Assembly: GCA_021772915.1 (NCBI GenBank)
Contig: JAJFLB010000033.1
Coordinates: 1 to 64,000 of the forward strand
DNA: 64,000 bases
DNA from: Gammaproteobacteria bacterium
GTDB lineage: Bacteria > Pseudomonadota > Gammaproteobacteria > Xanthomonadales > SZUA-36
Reading direction: 5' to 3'
Shown here: piece by piece, positions 43,860 through 53,485 of the stretch
Layout of the letters: the number at the start of each line of letters is the position of its first letter
Numbering within the stretch: the first letter of the stretch is position 1
The notes under the pieces: generated by a model
Seen by the model: the letters and a program-made list of their open reading frames with translations, nothing else
Told to the model about the DNA's origin: nothing
The model's database searches: none
Translations under genes and position numbers: made by a program

Positions 43860-44888
43860 TCAGGAACGCTCACTTTCTTCCAAGCCTTTTCGGTAGCGAT
43901 TTTTTTCATCGTCATCAAGAAAAGCGGCTTCCAATGCATTCTGATTGAGTTGCTGTAGTTCAGGCCAACTGAAACCAAGAGATGCCAGCGTTTCAAATTC
44001 ATTGGTCAGGTTGGTGGAAAACATTGCCGGATCATCGGAGTTAATGCAACAGTTCAAGCCGGCATCAAGCATTTCCCTGATGGGGTGCATTTCGCCCTGT
44101 TCTACGATTCCAAGACAGTAATTACTCACCGGGCATACCTCCAGTGGTATCTGTCTTAAACGCAGTGCTTCCACCAATGCGGGATCTTCCATGCAGCGAA
44201 CACCGTGCCCAATTCGTTCAACCTGCAAATCGTCGATGGCACCCCATATGCTTTCCGGTCCATCGGACTCTCCGGCATGGGCAACCGTTCTGAGCCCTCC
44301 ACGCCGGGCTTCCTGGTAGGTTTCAGTAAACAAGCCCGGGGGGTAACCCTTCTCCGGGCCACCCAGACCCAGGCCAATAAACAGACCGCGTTGTTTGCCC
44401 TTTAGTACGAAATCAAGCACCTGCTGTTGGGTTTCAGGGATCATACGGCCAATGTCAGGAATCAGCTTGACAACGCAGCCATATTTTTCCTGGCCGGATT
44501 TTATCGCCGCCTCGATGGCGTCCAGGGCATCTTCGTCTTCAAATTTCTCAATGATAAAAGTTGCACTCAGGTATGCCTCGGAATACAGAATATTTTGCTC
44601 GGCCTGATGCTGGAAGAAGTTATCGATCAAAAAACCGTAATCTTCGGTTGCTCTCAGAGAATTGACTGCCGTCGTATAAACTTCAATAAAATGTGGAAAA
44701 TCACGGAATTCAAAATAGTGTTGCCACGCCTGCCTGGAGGATACCGGCAGCTTAACCTTGTTTTTCTGAGCAATATTGAAATAGGTATCAGCGTCGGCAG
44801 CCCCCTCGATGTGCACGTGCAGCTCAAATTTTGGCATCAGACGCAAGCGCTCCTGATGGTTAGCGGATAACTGAAGAGTTTTAGTCAT
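43860..44888 (-). CDS. Adenosine deaminase-family protein
   Basis: This 342-residue protein of the metal-dependent ADA family has PKFELHVHIEGA (metal HxH), VAHAGESDGPESIW (His and Glu of the active site), VERIGHGVRCMEDP, ICPVSN-like LEVCPVSNYCLG and NSDDPAMFST with the metal Asp. These are the full set expected for adenosine deaminase or the closely related adenine deaminase. It converts the purine amine to the keto form and ammonia in the cytoplasm. The ATG at 44888 is preferred over a TTG two codons earlier. It is probably separate from the flavoprotein gene at 45145, with a gap of 256 bases in which nothing else is visible. Confidence 0.92.
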   Translation of the reverse strand: MTKTLQLSANHQERLRLMPKFELHVHIEGAADADTYFNIAQKNKVKLPVSSRQAWQHYFEFRDFPHFIEVYTTAVNSLRATEDYGFLIDNFFQHQAEQNILYSEAYLSATFIIEKFEDEDALDAIEAAIKSGQEKYGCVVKLIPDIGRMIPETQQQVLDFVLKGKQRGLFIGLGLGGPEKGYPPGLFTETYQEARRGGLRTVAHAGESDGPESIWGAIDDLQVERIGHGVRCMEDPALVEALRLRQIPLEVCPVSNYCLGIVEQGEMHPIREMLDAGLNCCINSDDPAMFSTNLTNEFETLASLGFSWPELQQLNQNALEAAFLDDDEKNRYRKGLEESERS

Positions 44889-45144
44889 AGGCAAGTTTGG
44901 TTAATTTTTCGACCCCCTCAGCAGGAGACCTGGTGTAGTTTAGCAAGGTCGGTCTCGGTTGAGTATAAGCGTTCAGTTGTGCCGGGACCATGGACCGGTT
45001 ACCCATGGTGAATGAGGAAAAACCCTTGGGGTCATCAAACTCAAAATCTGCCATGGAATTGCGGTCCAACCGGGAACATTGCGTGACATTGTTTGAAGAA
45101 CCCGGTTTTCACTTCTATAACCAATATCCCTTCTTTTCGGGCAG

Positions 45145-47601
45145 TCAGGCTTTGATTCTGGCCATTCCGGGATCGTACATGGGTTTCAGGGATACCTCGG
45201 CCGGGTAGATATTGCCGGCAATATCTACTTCCCATGTGGCGTCTTCAAGGTAGGTCGAATCGACCGGGTTACCCTCGACCATGGCCAGGCCGACCGCACC
45301 ACCCAGCGTATGGCCATATGCCCCCGCCCGCACGTCGCCCACGGGAATGCCGTTGCGTAGTACGATTTCAGCATGGAGCAATTGTGGCTCCGGATCCTTG
45401 AGAAAGATCTGGACCAGTCGATGGTCATAATGTGGGTTGGCTTTGCGTTCAATGCAGGCCTGTTTGCCAATAAAGTCACACTCCTTTTCCAGCCTCACCG
45501 CGAACCCCAGGCCAACCGAGTATGGATCGTCCAGGTTGTCGATATCGTGTCCGTAGTCGCGGTAGCCTTTCTCCAGACGCAGACTTGCCAGAGACTTGAG
45601 ACCGGCGTGACGCAGGCCAAATGGCTCTCCGGCCTGGACAATCCGGTCATAAACATGGACCGCTTGTTCAGAAGGAACGTTCAGCTCGTATCCCAGTTCG
45701 CCGGCATAAGTGATGCGTACGCACATGACCCGTGCCAACCCAATGTCGATTTCCTTGACGCCGCGGAACGGAAACGCCTCGTTGCTGAGATCACAACTGG
45801 TGATCGACTGCAGTAACTCTCTGGATTTTGGGCCCTGGATATTCAATTGGCCGTAGCCCGATGTCACATCCGTGACGAATACATTCTGGTCATCGGTGAT
45901 ATGGCGTTTCATCCAGGTTTCAGTGTGACGGTGGGCGATGTCCGAGGTCACCACCATGAAGGTTTCTTCATCGAGCTTGATGACGGTAAGATCGGCCTCA
46001 AGTGTGCCCGCCTCATTCAGCCACTGGGTATAGGTAATCCTCCCTGCTGCACCGTTGACCTCGTTGGCCGAAATGTAATTCAGAAAGGTACCGGCGTCAC
46101 GACCCTGTACCATGAATTTACCCATGAAAGACATGTCCATGGCAATCACGTCTTCGCGGCAGGCGTGGTGCTCGGCGGCCCACCATTCAAACCAGTTGGG
46201 TCGGCCCCAGGTCAGGCAGTCTGCAACCGGTTCGTGTCCTTCCGGTGCGTACCAACCTGGGCACTCCCAACCACTGACATCCCTGAAATGGGCTCCTTTT
46301 GCCGCCAGCCGGTCATGAAAAGGGGACTTGCGTGCGCCCCGCGCTGTTTTCGGAGAGCGATCGGGATAATGGCAGGCATAGACGAGACCGAGTGACTCCA
46401 GCGCCCGCTGGCGACGGTATTCCGGGTTGCACTGGTAACGTTGGAAGCGGTCTATGTTGAAGCCGGTGACATCGACATCGGGGCTTCCGTTGAGTATCCA
46501 GTGCGCGAGCACTCTTCCATAGCCACCCCCGGTGATAATGCCGACGGAGTTAAGACCGGCTGCGACAAAGTAGTTACGCAGCTCCGGTGCCTCACCAATC
46601 ACCGGGCCGAGGTCGGGTGTAAAACTCTCCGGGCCGCAAAAAAACTTTCGAATTCCGGCTTCCATGGAGATTGGTACACGCTCCATTGCCCTTTCGAGAA
46701 ACGGTGTCAGGCGGTCCCAGTCGGGTGGGAGCTCACCGAAAGAGAAGTCATCGGGAATGCCCTCAACTTTCCACGGTGCACAGTCCGGCTCGAACAAACC
46801 GATCATCAGGCCACCTGTTTCTTCACGAAAATAAGCATGGGTTGAAGGGTCTTCCAGTATTGGAAGATCGGCACTCATCCCATCGATCTTGTCGGTGATG
46901 AGGTAGTAGTGCTCGGCGGCCTGGTTGGGGATAACTACACCGGACTGTTCACCCAGTTGGCGTGCCCACATACCCGCGCAATTAACGACAAACTCCGAGC
47001 GAATCTCCCCCTCTTGTGTTCTCACACCTGTTACGGTGCCGTTGTGCGTCAGCACGCCATCCACTGGTGTGTTCTGAAAAATCTGTACGCCCTTCATGCG
47101 TGCACCCTTGGCCAGCGCCATGGTGACATCAACCGGATTAATACGTCCGTCGTTCTCCGCGTAGAAACCCCCGCTGATCGTGTCGACCTCGGCAAGCGGG
47201 AACAACCCCTTCACTTCCGTGGGTGACAGCTCATGGATGTCGATCCCGTGCAAACGGTTAAATGCGGCGATCCGGCGATACTCTTCCATGCGGTCGTCAT
47301 CGGCGGCGAGTTCGATGAAGCCAACCGGCATAAAGCCGGTTTCCTGACCGGTCTCCTCTTCGAGACGTTTGTACAGTTCCATTGAGTGACGACGGATGTC
47401 GAGGATCGTTTCCGAGCCAGAACCGAAGGTGGTCATCAGACCGGCCGCATGCCAGGTTGTGCCGGACGTTAGCTGGTCACGCTCCAGCAACACGACTTCC
47501 TTACAACCCATTTCAGCCAGGTGGTAGGCCACCGAGCAGCCAATGATACCGCCACCAATGACAACGACCCTTGCATATTCCGGAAGATTCTTATCAGCCA
47601 T
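45145..47601 (-). CDS. Dimethylglycine/sarcosine dehydrogenase-like flavoprotein with GcvT domain (paralog 3)
   Basis: This 818-residue protein has DAO, FAO_M, GcvT and GcvT_C domains. VVVIGGGIIGCSVAYHLAEM is at about 12-31, His51 in SGTTWHAAGLM is the probable covalent FAD site, and the folate half starts near residue 460 (AMDMSFMGKFMVQG, GTLEADLTVIK, TYAGELGYELNVP). It is followed downstream by adenosine deaminase and preceded by a DAO flavoprotein (60 bases) and an aldehyde dehydrogenase, so these three genes probably form one operon. Two oxidative steps plus aldehyde oxidation fit stepwise removal of N-substituents (inference). A palindrome GATGAATTCATC lies 18 bases upstream of the start. 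Confidence 0.9.
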   Translation of the reverse strand: MADKNLPEYARVVVIGGGIIGCSVAYHLAEMGCKEVVLLERDQLTSGTTWHAAGLMTTFGSGSETILDIRRHSMELYKRLEEETGQETGFMPVGFIELAADDDRMEEYRRIAAFNRLHGIDIHELSPTEVKGLFPLAEVDTISGGFYAENDGRINPVDVTMALAKGARMKGVQIFQNTPVDGVLTHNGTVTGVRTQEGEIRSEFVVNCAGMWARQLGEQSGVVIPNQAAEHYYLITDKIDGMSADLPILEDPSTHAYFREETGGLMIGLFEPDCAPWKVEGIPDDFSFGELPPDWDRLTPFLERAMERVPISMEAGIRKFFCGPESFTPDLGPVIGEAPELRNYFVAAGLNSVGIITGGGYGRVLAHWILNGSPDVDVTGFNIDRFQRYQCNPEYRRQRALESLGLVYACHYPDRSPKTARGARKSPFHDRLAAKGAHFRDVSGWECPGWYAPEGHEPVADCLTWGRPNWFEWWAAEHHACREDVIAMDMSFMGKFMVQGRDAGTFLNYISANEVNGAAGRITYTQWLNEAGTLEADLTVIKLDEETFMVVTSDIAHRHTETWMKRHITDDQNVFVTDVTSGYGQLNIQGPKSRELLQSITSCDLSNEAFPFRGVKEIDIGLARVMCVRITYAGELGYELNVPSEQAVHVYDRIVQAGEPFGLRHAGLKSLASLRLEKGYRDYGHDIDNLDDPYSVGLGFAVRLEKECDFIGKQACIERKANPHYDHRLVQIFLKDPEPQLLHAEIVLRNGIPVGDVRAGAYGHTLGGAVGLAMVEGNPVDSTYLEDATWEVDIAGNIYPAEVSLKPMYDPGMARIKA

Positions 47602-47661
47602 GGCTTTTATGTTCCTCGGATGAATTCATCAGGTTTGAGCATGGATTGGATCAGTGTTTGG

Positions 47662-49071
47662 CTAGCAGGCGAAACCTAAGCCTATCCAATCTAAAAACCT
47701 GAGCCACAAGCCCCGCTTACCATTGTTTTTGTCGGCTTTAACAAGTGCATGTTGAGTGAATCTCACACCCAGCCAACGGAGAGGCTCAGGGGCCCACGGC
47801 AGAGCCTTTTCAGTAACAAACTTCATGTCCAAAATATCTGAAGGACCATAACCCAGCAGCTCGACACCGATTCGGGCCCCAAAACGTGAAGCTGCGACCC
47901 CGTGACCGGTATAACCGACTGACCAGGCCACACGGCCATCGTAAGCAACGCCGGGCACCATGCAAAAACGTGTAGAGGTTGCAATTATCCCCCCCCATTT
48001 ATTTGAAAACTTCACATCACTCAATTGTGGAAAGGTCTCAAAAAACTCCTGCGCCAGTTGCTCATAATGTGCCGGGGCATCGTCAAGATTGATACCGATG
48101 CCGTTATTGTAGTAATAGCAAACGGCTGCACCGCCACCATAAGTGATCCGGTTATCCTTGGTCATACGGAAGTAGTGGAACATATTTTGATAATCAGACA
48201 ACGCGTGTCGCGAACTGCCCCAGCCAATTTTCTTGAGCTGCGCCTCACTCAATGGCTCAGTTGCTATCTGGTAATCCCAAATCGGAATAACGGAGCGCCG
48301 AATTTTCCCGATTGAACTGGTAAAGGCGTTGGTCGCCATCAGGACCTTGTCGCATCGAATGACCCCACCTTCACAGTTGGCCTGCATAGCCTCTTTGCCA
48401 ATGGGTTTAACACCGAGCAATCTGGTGCCTTCATAAATACGAACACCAAAGTGATTTAAAAGTACTTCTTTCAGACCCCAGCAAAGACGGGCGGGGTCGA
48501 TGATGCCGTCCTGGCCTCCGCGATACCACAGGCCGGCGAAGAATGTCGGCGAATTTACCTGTTCTCGTACGGCATTCTTGTCGAACCAGACGACATCGTC
48601 ACCTGCGGCTTTTGCCAGCTCGTATTCTGAACGCAAACTTTGGCTGTACTGTGGATTTAGGGCAACGCTCATAGTCCCGGTTTTTTCATAACGGGCATCG
48701 ATATTGTAGCGTTCCAGGGTCTCAAGCAGTTCCTTCATGTTCTGCGTTCCCAGTTCCCAGAGACGATCCGCCTCATCCGAAAACCGGTACCCAACATTGG
48801 TTTCACTGTGTGCCAGGGTTGAGCTCAAAAAACCGCCACAGCGTCCCGAAGCCCCGTTACCGACAAATGTTTGCTCTACTAAAATAATATCTGTGTCAGG
48901 CTCGCGTTCCTTTACCTGCATGGCGGCCCAAAGCCCCGTAAAGCCACCACCGACAATTAACAACTCACATTTTTCGTCGCTTGCCAATGATGGCAAACCC
49001 TCAGGCATGACCTCGGGGTCATGCCAAACAGGACAGGCTTTTGCGTCTTTTAGGGCTTCAATATGCTGCAT
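47662..49071 (-). CDS. FAD-dependent amine oxidoreductase (DAO family)
   Basis: This 469-residue flavoprotein has LLIVGGGFTGLWAAMQV (about 34-50), the flavin loop GNGASGRCGGFLSS (about 70-83), WDYQIATEPL in the middle and SVGYTGHGVAASRFGAR near the end. It ends with a basic, aromatic region (LRWLGVRFTQHALVKADK) similar to that of the protein at 29376, so those two are closer to each other than to the PuuB-like gene at 8499. The likely reaction is oxidation of a primary or secondary amine. The aldehyde dehydrogenase encoded 70 bases upstream would use the product. Confidence 0.88.
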   Translation of the reverse strand: MQHIEALKDAKACPVWHDPEVMPEGLPSLASDEKCELLIVGGGFTGLWAAMQVKEREPDTDIILVEQTFVGNGASGRCGGFLSSTLAHSETNVGYRFSDEADRLWELGTQNMKELLETLERYNIDARYEKTGTMSVALNPQYSQSLRSEYELAKAAGDDVVWFDKNAVREQVNSPTFFAGLWYRGGQDGIIDPARLCWGLKEVLLNHFGVRIYEGTRLLGVKPIGKEAMQANCEGGVIRCDKVLMATNAFTSSIGKIRRSVIPIWDYQIATEPLSEAQLKKIGWGSSRHALSDYQNMFHYFRMTKDNRITYGGGAAVCYYYNNGIGINLDDAPAHYEQLAQEFFETFPQLSDVKFSNKWGGIIATSTRFCMVPGVAYDGRVAWSVGYTGHGVAASRFGARIGVELLGYGPSDILDMKFVTEKALPWAPEPLRWLGVRFTQHALVKADKNNGKRGLWLRFLDWIGLGFAC

Positions 49072-49086
49072 CGGATCTGCTCAAGA

Positions 49087-49104
49087 GGGGTCGGAGTCAA
49101 GTGC
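49087..49104 (+). repeat. Dispersed GGGTCAGAGTC-type motif, copy 2
   Basis: GGGTCGGAGTCAAGTGCC on the plus strand matches, in inverted orientation and with one change, the motif at 50706-50723. The two copies stand on either side of the aldehyde dehydrogenase gene at 49142-50560. Confidence 0.6.
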
Positions 49105-49141
49105 CAGAGACACCTTTGCCATCTTTGCTAGACTGGCACGA

Positions 49142-50560
49142 TCAATATTGCATCGCTTTCAGCTCACAGTACTCGTGTAATCCCTCAATACCAAATTCTC
49201 TGCCGTTTCCGGATTCCTTATAGCCACCAAATGGTGCCTCATGATTCGCTTCGCCACCGTTGATGGTGCATTGCCCCGCCCGAATTCTTCGGGCGATGGC
49301 AGTTGCCTTGTCCTTGTCTCCTGCCCATACCGCGGAAGCCAATCCGTAAGGTGTATCGTTTGCAATTTCTACCGCCTGATCTACTGAGGAATACTTGATC
49401 ATCACCAAAACGGGTCCAAAGACCTCTTCCTGTGCGATTTTCATGTCATTTGTAACGTCGGCAAAGACGGTAGGAGAGACATAATACCCGGTCATCAGTC
49501 CCGGCGGCATACCGGTCCCGCCCGTAACCAGACGTGCTCCGTCGCCGATGGCCTGATTAATATAATCCAGCACGGTCAGTCTTTGTTCGGTGGACGACAT
49601 GGGACCCACAAAAACGCCCGGATCGGTTGGATCGCCAACAACCAGGGCTTCAGTCTTGGACTTGGCCAGCTCGACAGCTTCTTCATACCTGGATTCATGA
49701 ACAATCATCCTGGTCAGCGCGTTGCAGGTTTGGCCAGTGTTTACCATCACATCATTGATACCGAAATCTACCGCAGCATCCAGGTCTGCTTCTTCGGTAA
49801 TGATATATGGGGATTTACCGCCCAGCTCGAGACAAACTCTCTTAACATCAGGTGCCGCTTTGTTGGATACCTGTATGCCTGCTGCAGTTGATCCTGTAAA
49901 CGTCACCAGATCAACTTCCGGATGTGAACTCAGAGCCGCGCCAATTTCTCTGCCGCTGCCATGAATCATGTTAAATACACCAGCCGGCAATCCAACCGCG
50001 TCACACATTTCGGCAAATATGAACAAGTGGCTTGGGGTCTGACTCGCTGCTTTCACCACCATGGTGCAACCCGCTGCAATGGCCGGAGCAACTTTTCCGA
50101 TCAATTGCCAGATAGGGTAATTCCAGGGGTTGATCATTGCACATACGCCGATTGGCTCATTGATTATTATCGAGTTGCCTACCTCTCTGGACTCTTCCAT
50201 GTGTTTGGCCTTGTCAGCGAAGGACTCACAAATAATGGCCAGGGGATCTACCTGAAATTCGGCTGCGTTTTGAATCGGCATTCCCAGCTCATCAATAATT
50301 GTCTGGGTTAGATCGGCGTTTCTTCTGTGGCCCTCTGCCGCGAGTTTTCTCAGAAAATTTGCTCTTTCAGCAGCAGTAGTCTGGGACCAGGAAGCAAATG
50401 CATTGCGGGCTGCATTGACCGCAGCGTCAACGTCCTCGACATTGCCATAGGGCACTGTGGCTGAGACCTCGCCGTTTGCAGGATTGATAACCTCACTCGT
50501 TCCCTTTCCGATCGGCTCTACCCATTCGCCATTGATATAAAATTTGTTGTAAGTTCTCAT
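49142..50560 (-). CDS. Aldehyde dehydrogenase
   Basis: This 472-residue NAD(P)-dependent ALDH has AMINPWNYPIWQLIGK, VTFTGSTAAGIQV, the base Glu in LELGGKSPYII, the catalytic Cys in NTGQTCNALTRM and EAPFGGYKESGNGREFG. It is shorter than the two PuuC-like copies and closer to generic group X ALDHs. It heads the run ALDH / DAO / DMGDH-like (50560 down to 45145). The 188-base upstream gap is AT-rich and contains the direct repeat TTGTATTA described separately. A pair of inverted 18-bp motifs brackets the gene, which could mean that it moved as a unit. Confidence 0.92.
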   Translation of the reverse strand: MRTYNKFYINGEWVEPIGKGTSEVINPANGEVSATVPYGNVEDVDAAVNAARNAFASWSQTTAAERANFLRKLAAEGHRRNADLTQTIIDELGMPIQNAAEFQVDPLAIICESFADKAKHMEESREVGNSIIINEPIGVCAMINPWNYPIWQLIGKVAPAIAAGCTMVVKAASQTPSHLFIFAEMCDAVGLPAGVFNMIHGSGREIGAALSSHPEVDLVTFTGSTAAGIQVSNKAAPDVKRVCLELGGKSPYIITEEADLDAAVDFGINDVMVNTGQTCNALTRMIVHESRYEEAVELAKSKTEALVVGDPTDPGVFVGPMSSTEQRLTVLDYINQAIGDGARLVTGGTGMPPGLMTGYYVSPTVFADVTNDMKIAQEEVFGPVLVMIKYSSVDQAVEIANDTPYGLASAVWAGDKDKATAIARRIRAGQCTINGGEANHEAPFGGYKESGNGREFGIEGLHEYCELKAMQY

Positions 50561-50626
50561 ATTCCGTCCTTGCTAATAAGTAAATGACCGAAATGCCACA
50601 AGCCTTGTGACGTGAGTGATATCAAG

Positions 50627-50665
50627 CCCACTATCTTAATACAATGTATAATTAAGTAATACAAG
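50627..50665 (-). promoter_or_regulatory. AT-rich upstream region with repeated TTGTATTA
   Basis: On the minus strand, TTGTATTA occurs twice with starts 20 bases apart (about 50636-50643 and 50656-50663), and CTTAAT/ATTAAG (50635-50640 and 50651-50656) forms an inverted pair. It lies about 80-100 bases upstream of the ALDH start and is a plausible regulator site or promoter. No experimental support exists. Confidence 0.4.
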
Positions 50666-50705
50666 AATATAAAGGAAGTTAACGCTCTTTTCCCTGATAT
50701 CAGCG

Positions 50706-50723
50706 GGCACTTGACTCTGACCC
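50706..50723 (-). repeat. Dispersed GGGTCAGAGTC-type motif, copy 3
   Basis: On the minus strand the motif reads GGGTCAGAGTCAAGTGCC, matching 49087-49104 at 17 of 18 positions in opposite orientation. It lies 26 bases before the end of the TMADH-like gene. Confidence 0.6.
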
Positions 50724-50748
50724 TTTTTCACTCTGTTGCTGGCAACGA

Positions 50749-52812
50749 TCAGTCTGGATCAAACACCCTGTCCTGGCGCGTAACATGACGCCGCTCCACG
50801 TCAGCTCCCAATTCACGGGCGTAACGGTGTCCCGCGTAAACGGCGGCGGCGATTATGGCGGGTGCGTCGCAATCACCTATCTTTTTCAGAGTGGGGGTTG
50901 GGTCGGCGTCCTGCTCTGCTACCTTCCTGACAATCTCGTTGTAGAGGCCATCCACAGGTGTTCGCGCAGTAACCAGAACCAGTGCGTGAGCTGTAATCTC
51001 CCGCGTCTGTCCAGTGTAGACACAGCTCAAACGGGCCCTGGAACCGTCGAATTCGTCCAGCCCGTGCGCGGTGATTATATCCACTCCCAATTGCATCAGA
51101 TGCTGCTGGACCTCGAATTGCTCATTGGTCATTACCCCCCAGGCCGACACCAGGTTTTCCGTTGTGACGAAACATACCTCAACACCCTGCGCCACGAGTT
51201 CCTCAGCCACGACACTACCCATGTAATAGTGATCATCGTCAAACAAAACCACCTTGCCACTTGGTAGACGACCCATGAAAATGTCATTGGGTGTGAACAC
51301 CTGCGCCGAGGGCCCCAGATTCGGAGACGGCTTTTTGTGGTAACGACCAAAGCCGTCGGCACGCCACCTGGAGCCGGTTGCAATGACAATGTGTTCTGCG
51401 CCGATACTCAGCGCTTCTTCTGCATTCAGATCGTTATCCAGAAAAATATCTACGTTCGGCATGGTCTGAATCTGATGCACCCGATAGTCTCGTACACGCA
51501 CCCACTCGGCCAGGCCAGGCATTTCGCACTCCTGGGTGATACGCCCTCCAAGCACTGCTGAAGCCTCGGCCAGCATCACATTGTAGCCACGTTGACCGAG
51601 CGCCCGGGTTGCCTCAAGACCTGCCGGGCCTGCCCCGACTACCAGGACTGTTGCATCAGTGTTTTTGGACTGGATGTATTCTGGGTGCCAGCCCCGGCGC
51701 CATTCCTCACCCATGGTCGGGTTCTGCGTGCAGCGAATGGGTACGCTCAGGCTGTCTCCCGTGTAACAGATGTTACAACCGATGCACTCACGAATCTCCT
51801 CGCCGCGTCCCTCTTCTATCTTGCGTGGCAGGAACGGGTCGGCGATGGAGGGACGGGCTGCCCCAATAAAGTCCACGATACCCCGGCGCACTTGGGAAAC
51901 CATGGTGTCCGGGGACGTGAAACGCCCCACGGTCACAACAGGTTTGGAGGTGACGGACTTGACATAATCCATCGTTTTTTCCAGAGAAGCCTCCTGAAAA
52001 AAACGTGACACACCCATCTCTTGCTCGTAGTTAAAGATGTTGATGTCCCAGAGATCGGGCAGTTCAGCCAGTATTTCGAACATTTCCCGGCGTTCATCGG
52101 AAACCGGTTGTTCGGGTGTACCGGTGCCATCATCGGCCGCCATGCGCACGGCCACCGCACAACTGTCGCCGATTGCATCCTTGGTTTCTTCAATCAGTTC
52201 ACGCACCAGGCGAACTCGGTTTTCTACTGACCCACCATACTCGTCGGTCCGATGATTATGCTGGGGGGAAAGAAACTGGGCCAGGAGATACATGTGTGTG
52301 GCGTAGACGTAGACGATGTCAAACCCTGCTTCCCGGGCGCGTAATGCAGCTGCTCGATGCCGGCGGCGGAACTCGCGGATATCTTTTAAGTCCATCGCCC
52401 GGGTGCTAAATGGGTGGCCCGCCAGGTTGGGCATGCTACCAACCCCCAGGGGGACCTCCCGGGTCATGAGATTGGCGCTGCTGGCACCCCCCGCCCACAA
52501 CTCCACTCCCGCCAGGGAACCGAACTCGTGTACTTTCTCGGTCATCAACGCATGTGCCTTGATGTCAGACTGGTTCCACAGGCTGGCAAAGACGTGGGGC
52601 AAGTCATCGGAGCTGGGGTGAATTGAACAATACTCGGTACACACCACCCCCCATCCACCTTCAGCCTTTACACCCCGCATGGCTGCCACCATTCGGGGGC
52701 GCAAATTTCCCATGCCATTGCAATGGGGCACCTGGTAGAAGCGATTAGGTGCCTGCACGGGTCCGATACGTACGGGTTCAAACAAGATGTCATAACGAGG
52801 ATCACGGGTCAT
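50749..52812 (-). CDS. Trimethylamine/dimethylamine/histamine dehydrogenase-type Fe-S flavoprotein
   Basis: This 687-residue protein is similar to trimethylamine dehydrogenase from end to end. Cys31 in NRFYQVPHCNG corresponds to the residue that carries covalent FMN, EGGWGVVCTEYCSIHPSSDD follows, the 4Fe-4S ligands are C-x2-C-x2-C-x11-C (CIGCNICYTG to CTQN), and a second nucleotide domain begins at VLVVGAGPAGLEATRAL. The tyrosine of the TMADH substrate bowl is kept (TEYCS), but the two tryptophans expected near DI..AEW and CISRW are replaced (NYEQEM and CYTGD). The substrate is therefore unlikely to be trimethylamine itself; another methylated or cyclic amine is more likely. Electrons would pass to ETF, whose genes are not in the window. 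Confidence 0.88.
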   Translation of the reverse strand: MTRDPRYDILFEPVRIGPVQAPNRFYQVPHCNGMGNLRPRMVAAMRGVKAEGGWGVVCTEYCSIHPSSDDLPHVFASLWNQSDIKAHALMTEKVHEFGSLAGVELWAGGASSANLMTREVPLGVGSMPNLAGHPFSTRAMDLKDIREFRRRHRAAALRAREAGFDIVYVYATHMYLLAQFLSPQHNHRTDEYGGSVENRVRLVRELIEETKDAIGDSCAVAVRMAADDGTGTPEQPVSDERREMFEILAELPDLWDINIFNYEQEMGVSRFFQEASLEKTMDYVKSVTSKPVVTVGRFTSPDTMVSQVRRGIVDFIGAARPSIADPFLPRKIEEGRGEEIRECIGCNICYTGDSLSVPIRCTQNPTMGEEWRRGWHPEYIQSKNTDATVLVVGAGPAGLEATRALGQRGYNVMLAEASAVLGGRITQECEMPGLAEWVRVRDYRVHQIQTMPNVDIFLDNDLNAEEALSIGAEHIVIATGSRWRADGFGRYHKKPSPNLGPSAQVFTPNDIFMGRLPSGKVVLFDDDHYYMGSVVAEELVAQGVEVCFVTTENLVSAWGVMTNEQFEVQQHLMQLGVDIITAHGLDEFDGSRARLSCVYTGQTREITAHALVLVTARTPVDGLYNEIVRKVAEQDADPTPTLKKIGDCDAPAIIAAAVYAGHRYARELGADVERRHVTRQDRVFDPD

Positions 52813-53059
52813 TGCTGCTGGTTCTCCAGAGCGGATTGCGTGAGTATAGCGGATTATCCAACGCGTAAGCAGAGTCTCTCCTGCTCCCTTTTCTGTACGG
52901 CTTTAGCCACTATTACGGCATGGTTTTTTTGTCCCGCCGGAGCATGCCTTATGGCATTTCAGCTGACCTTGCCTGACGAGCCCGATCGTTCATTAAGTAC
53001 CTCGATTCTGCGATCGATCCGGTTTCTGGGGTATCGTCAGTGGATTTGCATTTAATGCC

Positions 53060-53266
53060 GTGCCCAAGGCCCTGGCCGTTTACAGCGTCACCGTCTGCGT
53101 CGTTTTGATCACGGTATACGTGCAGCCCTACCAGGCCGCCACCGGCACCCTGAACACAGGTGGCAGCTTCAACTGGTTGAGCACTGAATCCCTGTTGGTA
53201 TTGTCCGGCCCGGTCGTGGTCTTACCAACGGCCTGGATTGCCTGGCGCATGATCCCCAAGTCCTAA
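53060..53266 (+). CDS. Small putative membrane protein
   Basis: This 68-codon frame with a GTG start encodes two likely membrane segments (AVYSVTVCVVLITVYV at about 5-20 and LLVLSGPVVVLPTAWIAW at about 45-62) joined by a polar loop. I do not recognise it. An ATG at 53055 lies in a different frame. There is no clear ribosome site. The hydrophobic pattern is better than expected by chance for a spurious frame, but the call is weak. Confidence 0.35.
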   Translation: MPKALAVYSVTVCVVLITVYVQPYQAATGTLNTGGSFNWLSTESLLVLSGPVVVLPTAWIAWRMIPKS

Positions 53267-53485
53267 TTAATCTGATTGTTCTCACCACCAGTTTTTTCCG
53301 GGAGTAATTGCAGCGAGTTACGAACAAGCGATTACTGCATGATCCTCAACAAGTTCTTCACCATTGAGAGAAATGTCGATGCGCCCAACGACAACTCTAT
53401 GTGACCCGGCATTCAGCGAAACATCCTGGCTTCCTTTGACACTACAGATACCCCCCCACCACGAACCAAGACTGTTCATGAGTAT

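Noticed and set aside
47619-47630. GATGAATTCATC palindrome upstream of DMGDH paralog 3 as a third operator of the BetI-like regulator
   Set aside because: The half sites are not separated by four bases as in the other two, and a 12-bp palindrome alone is weak.
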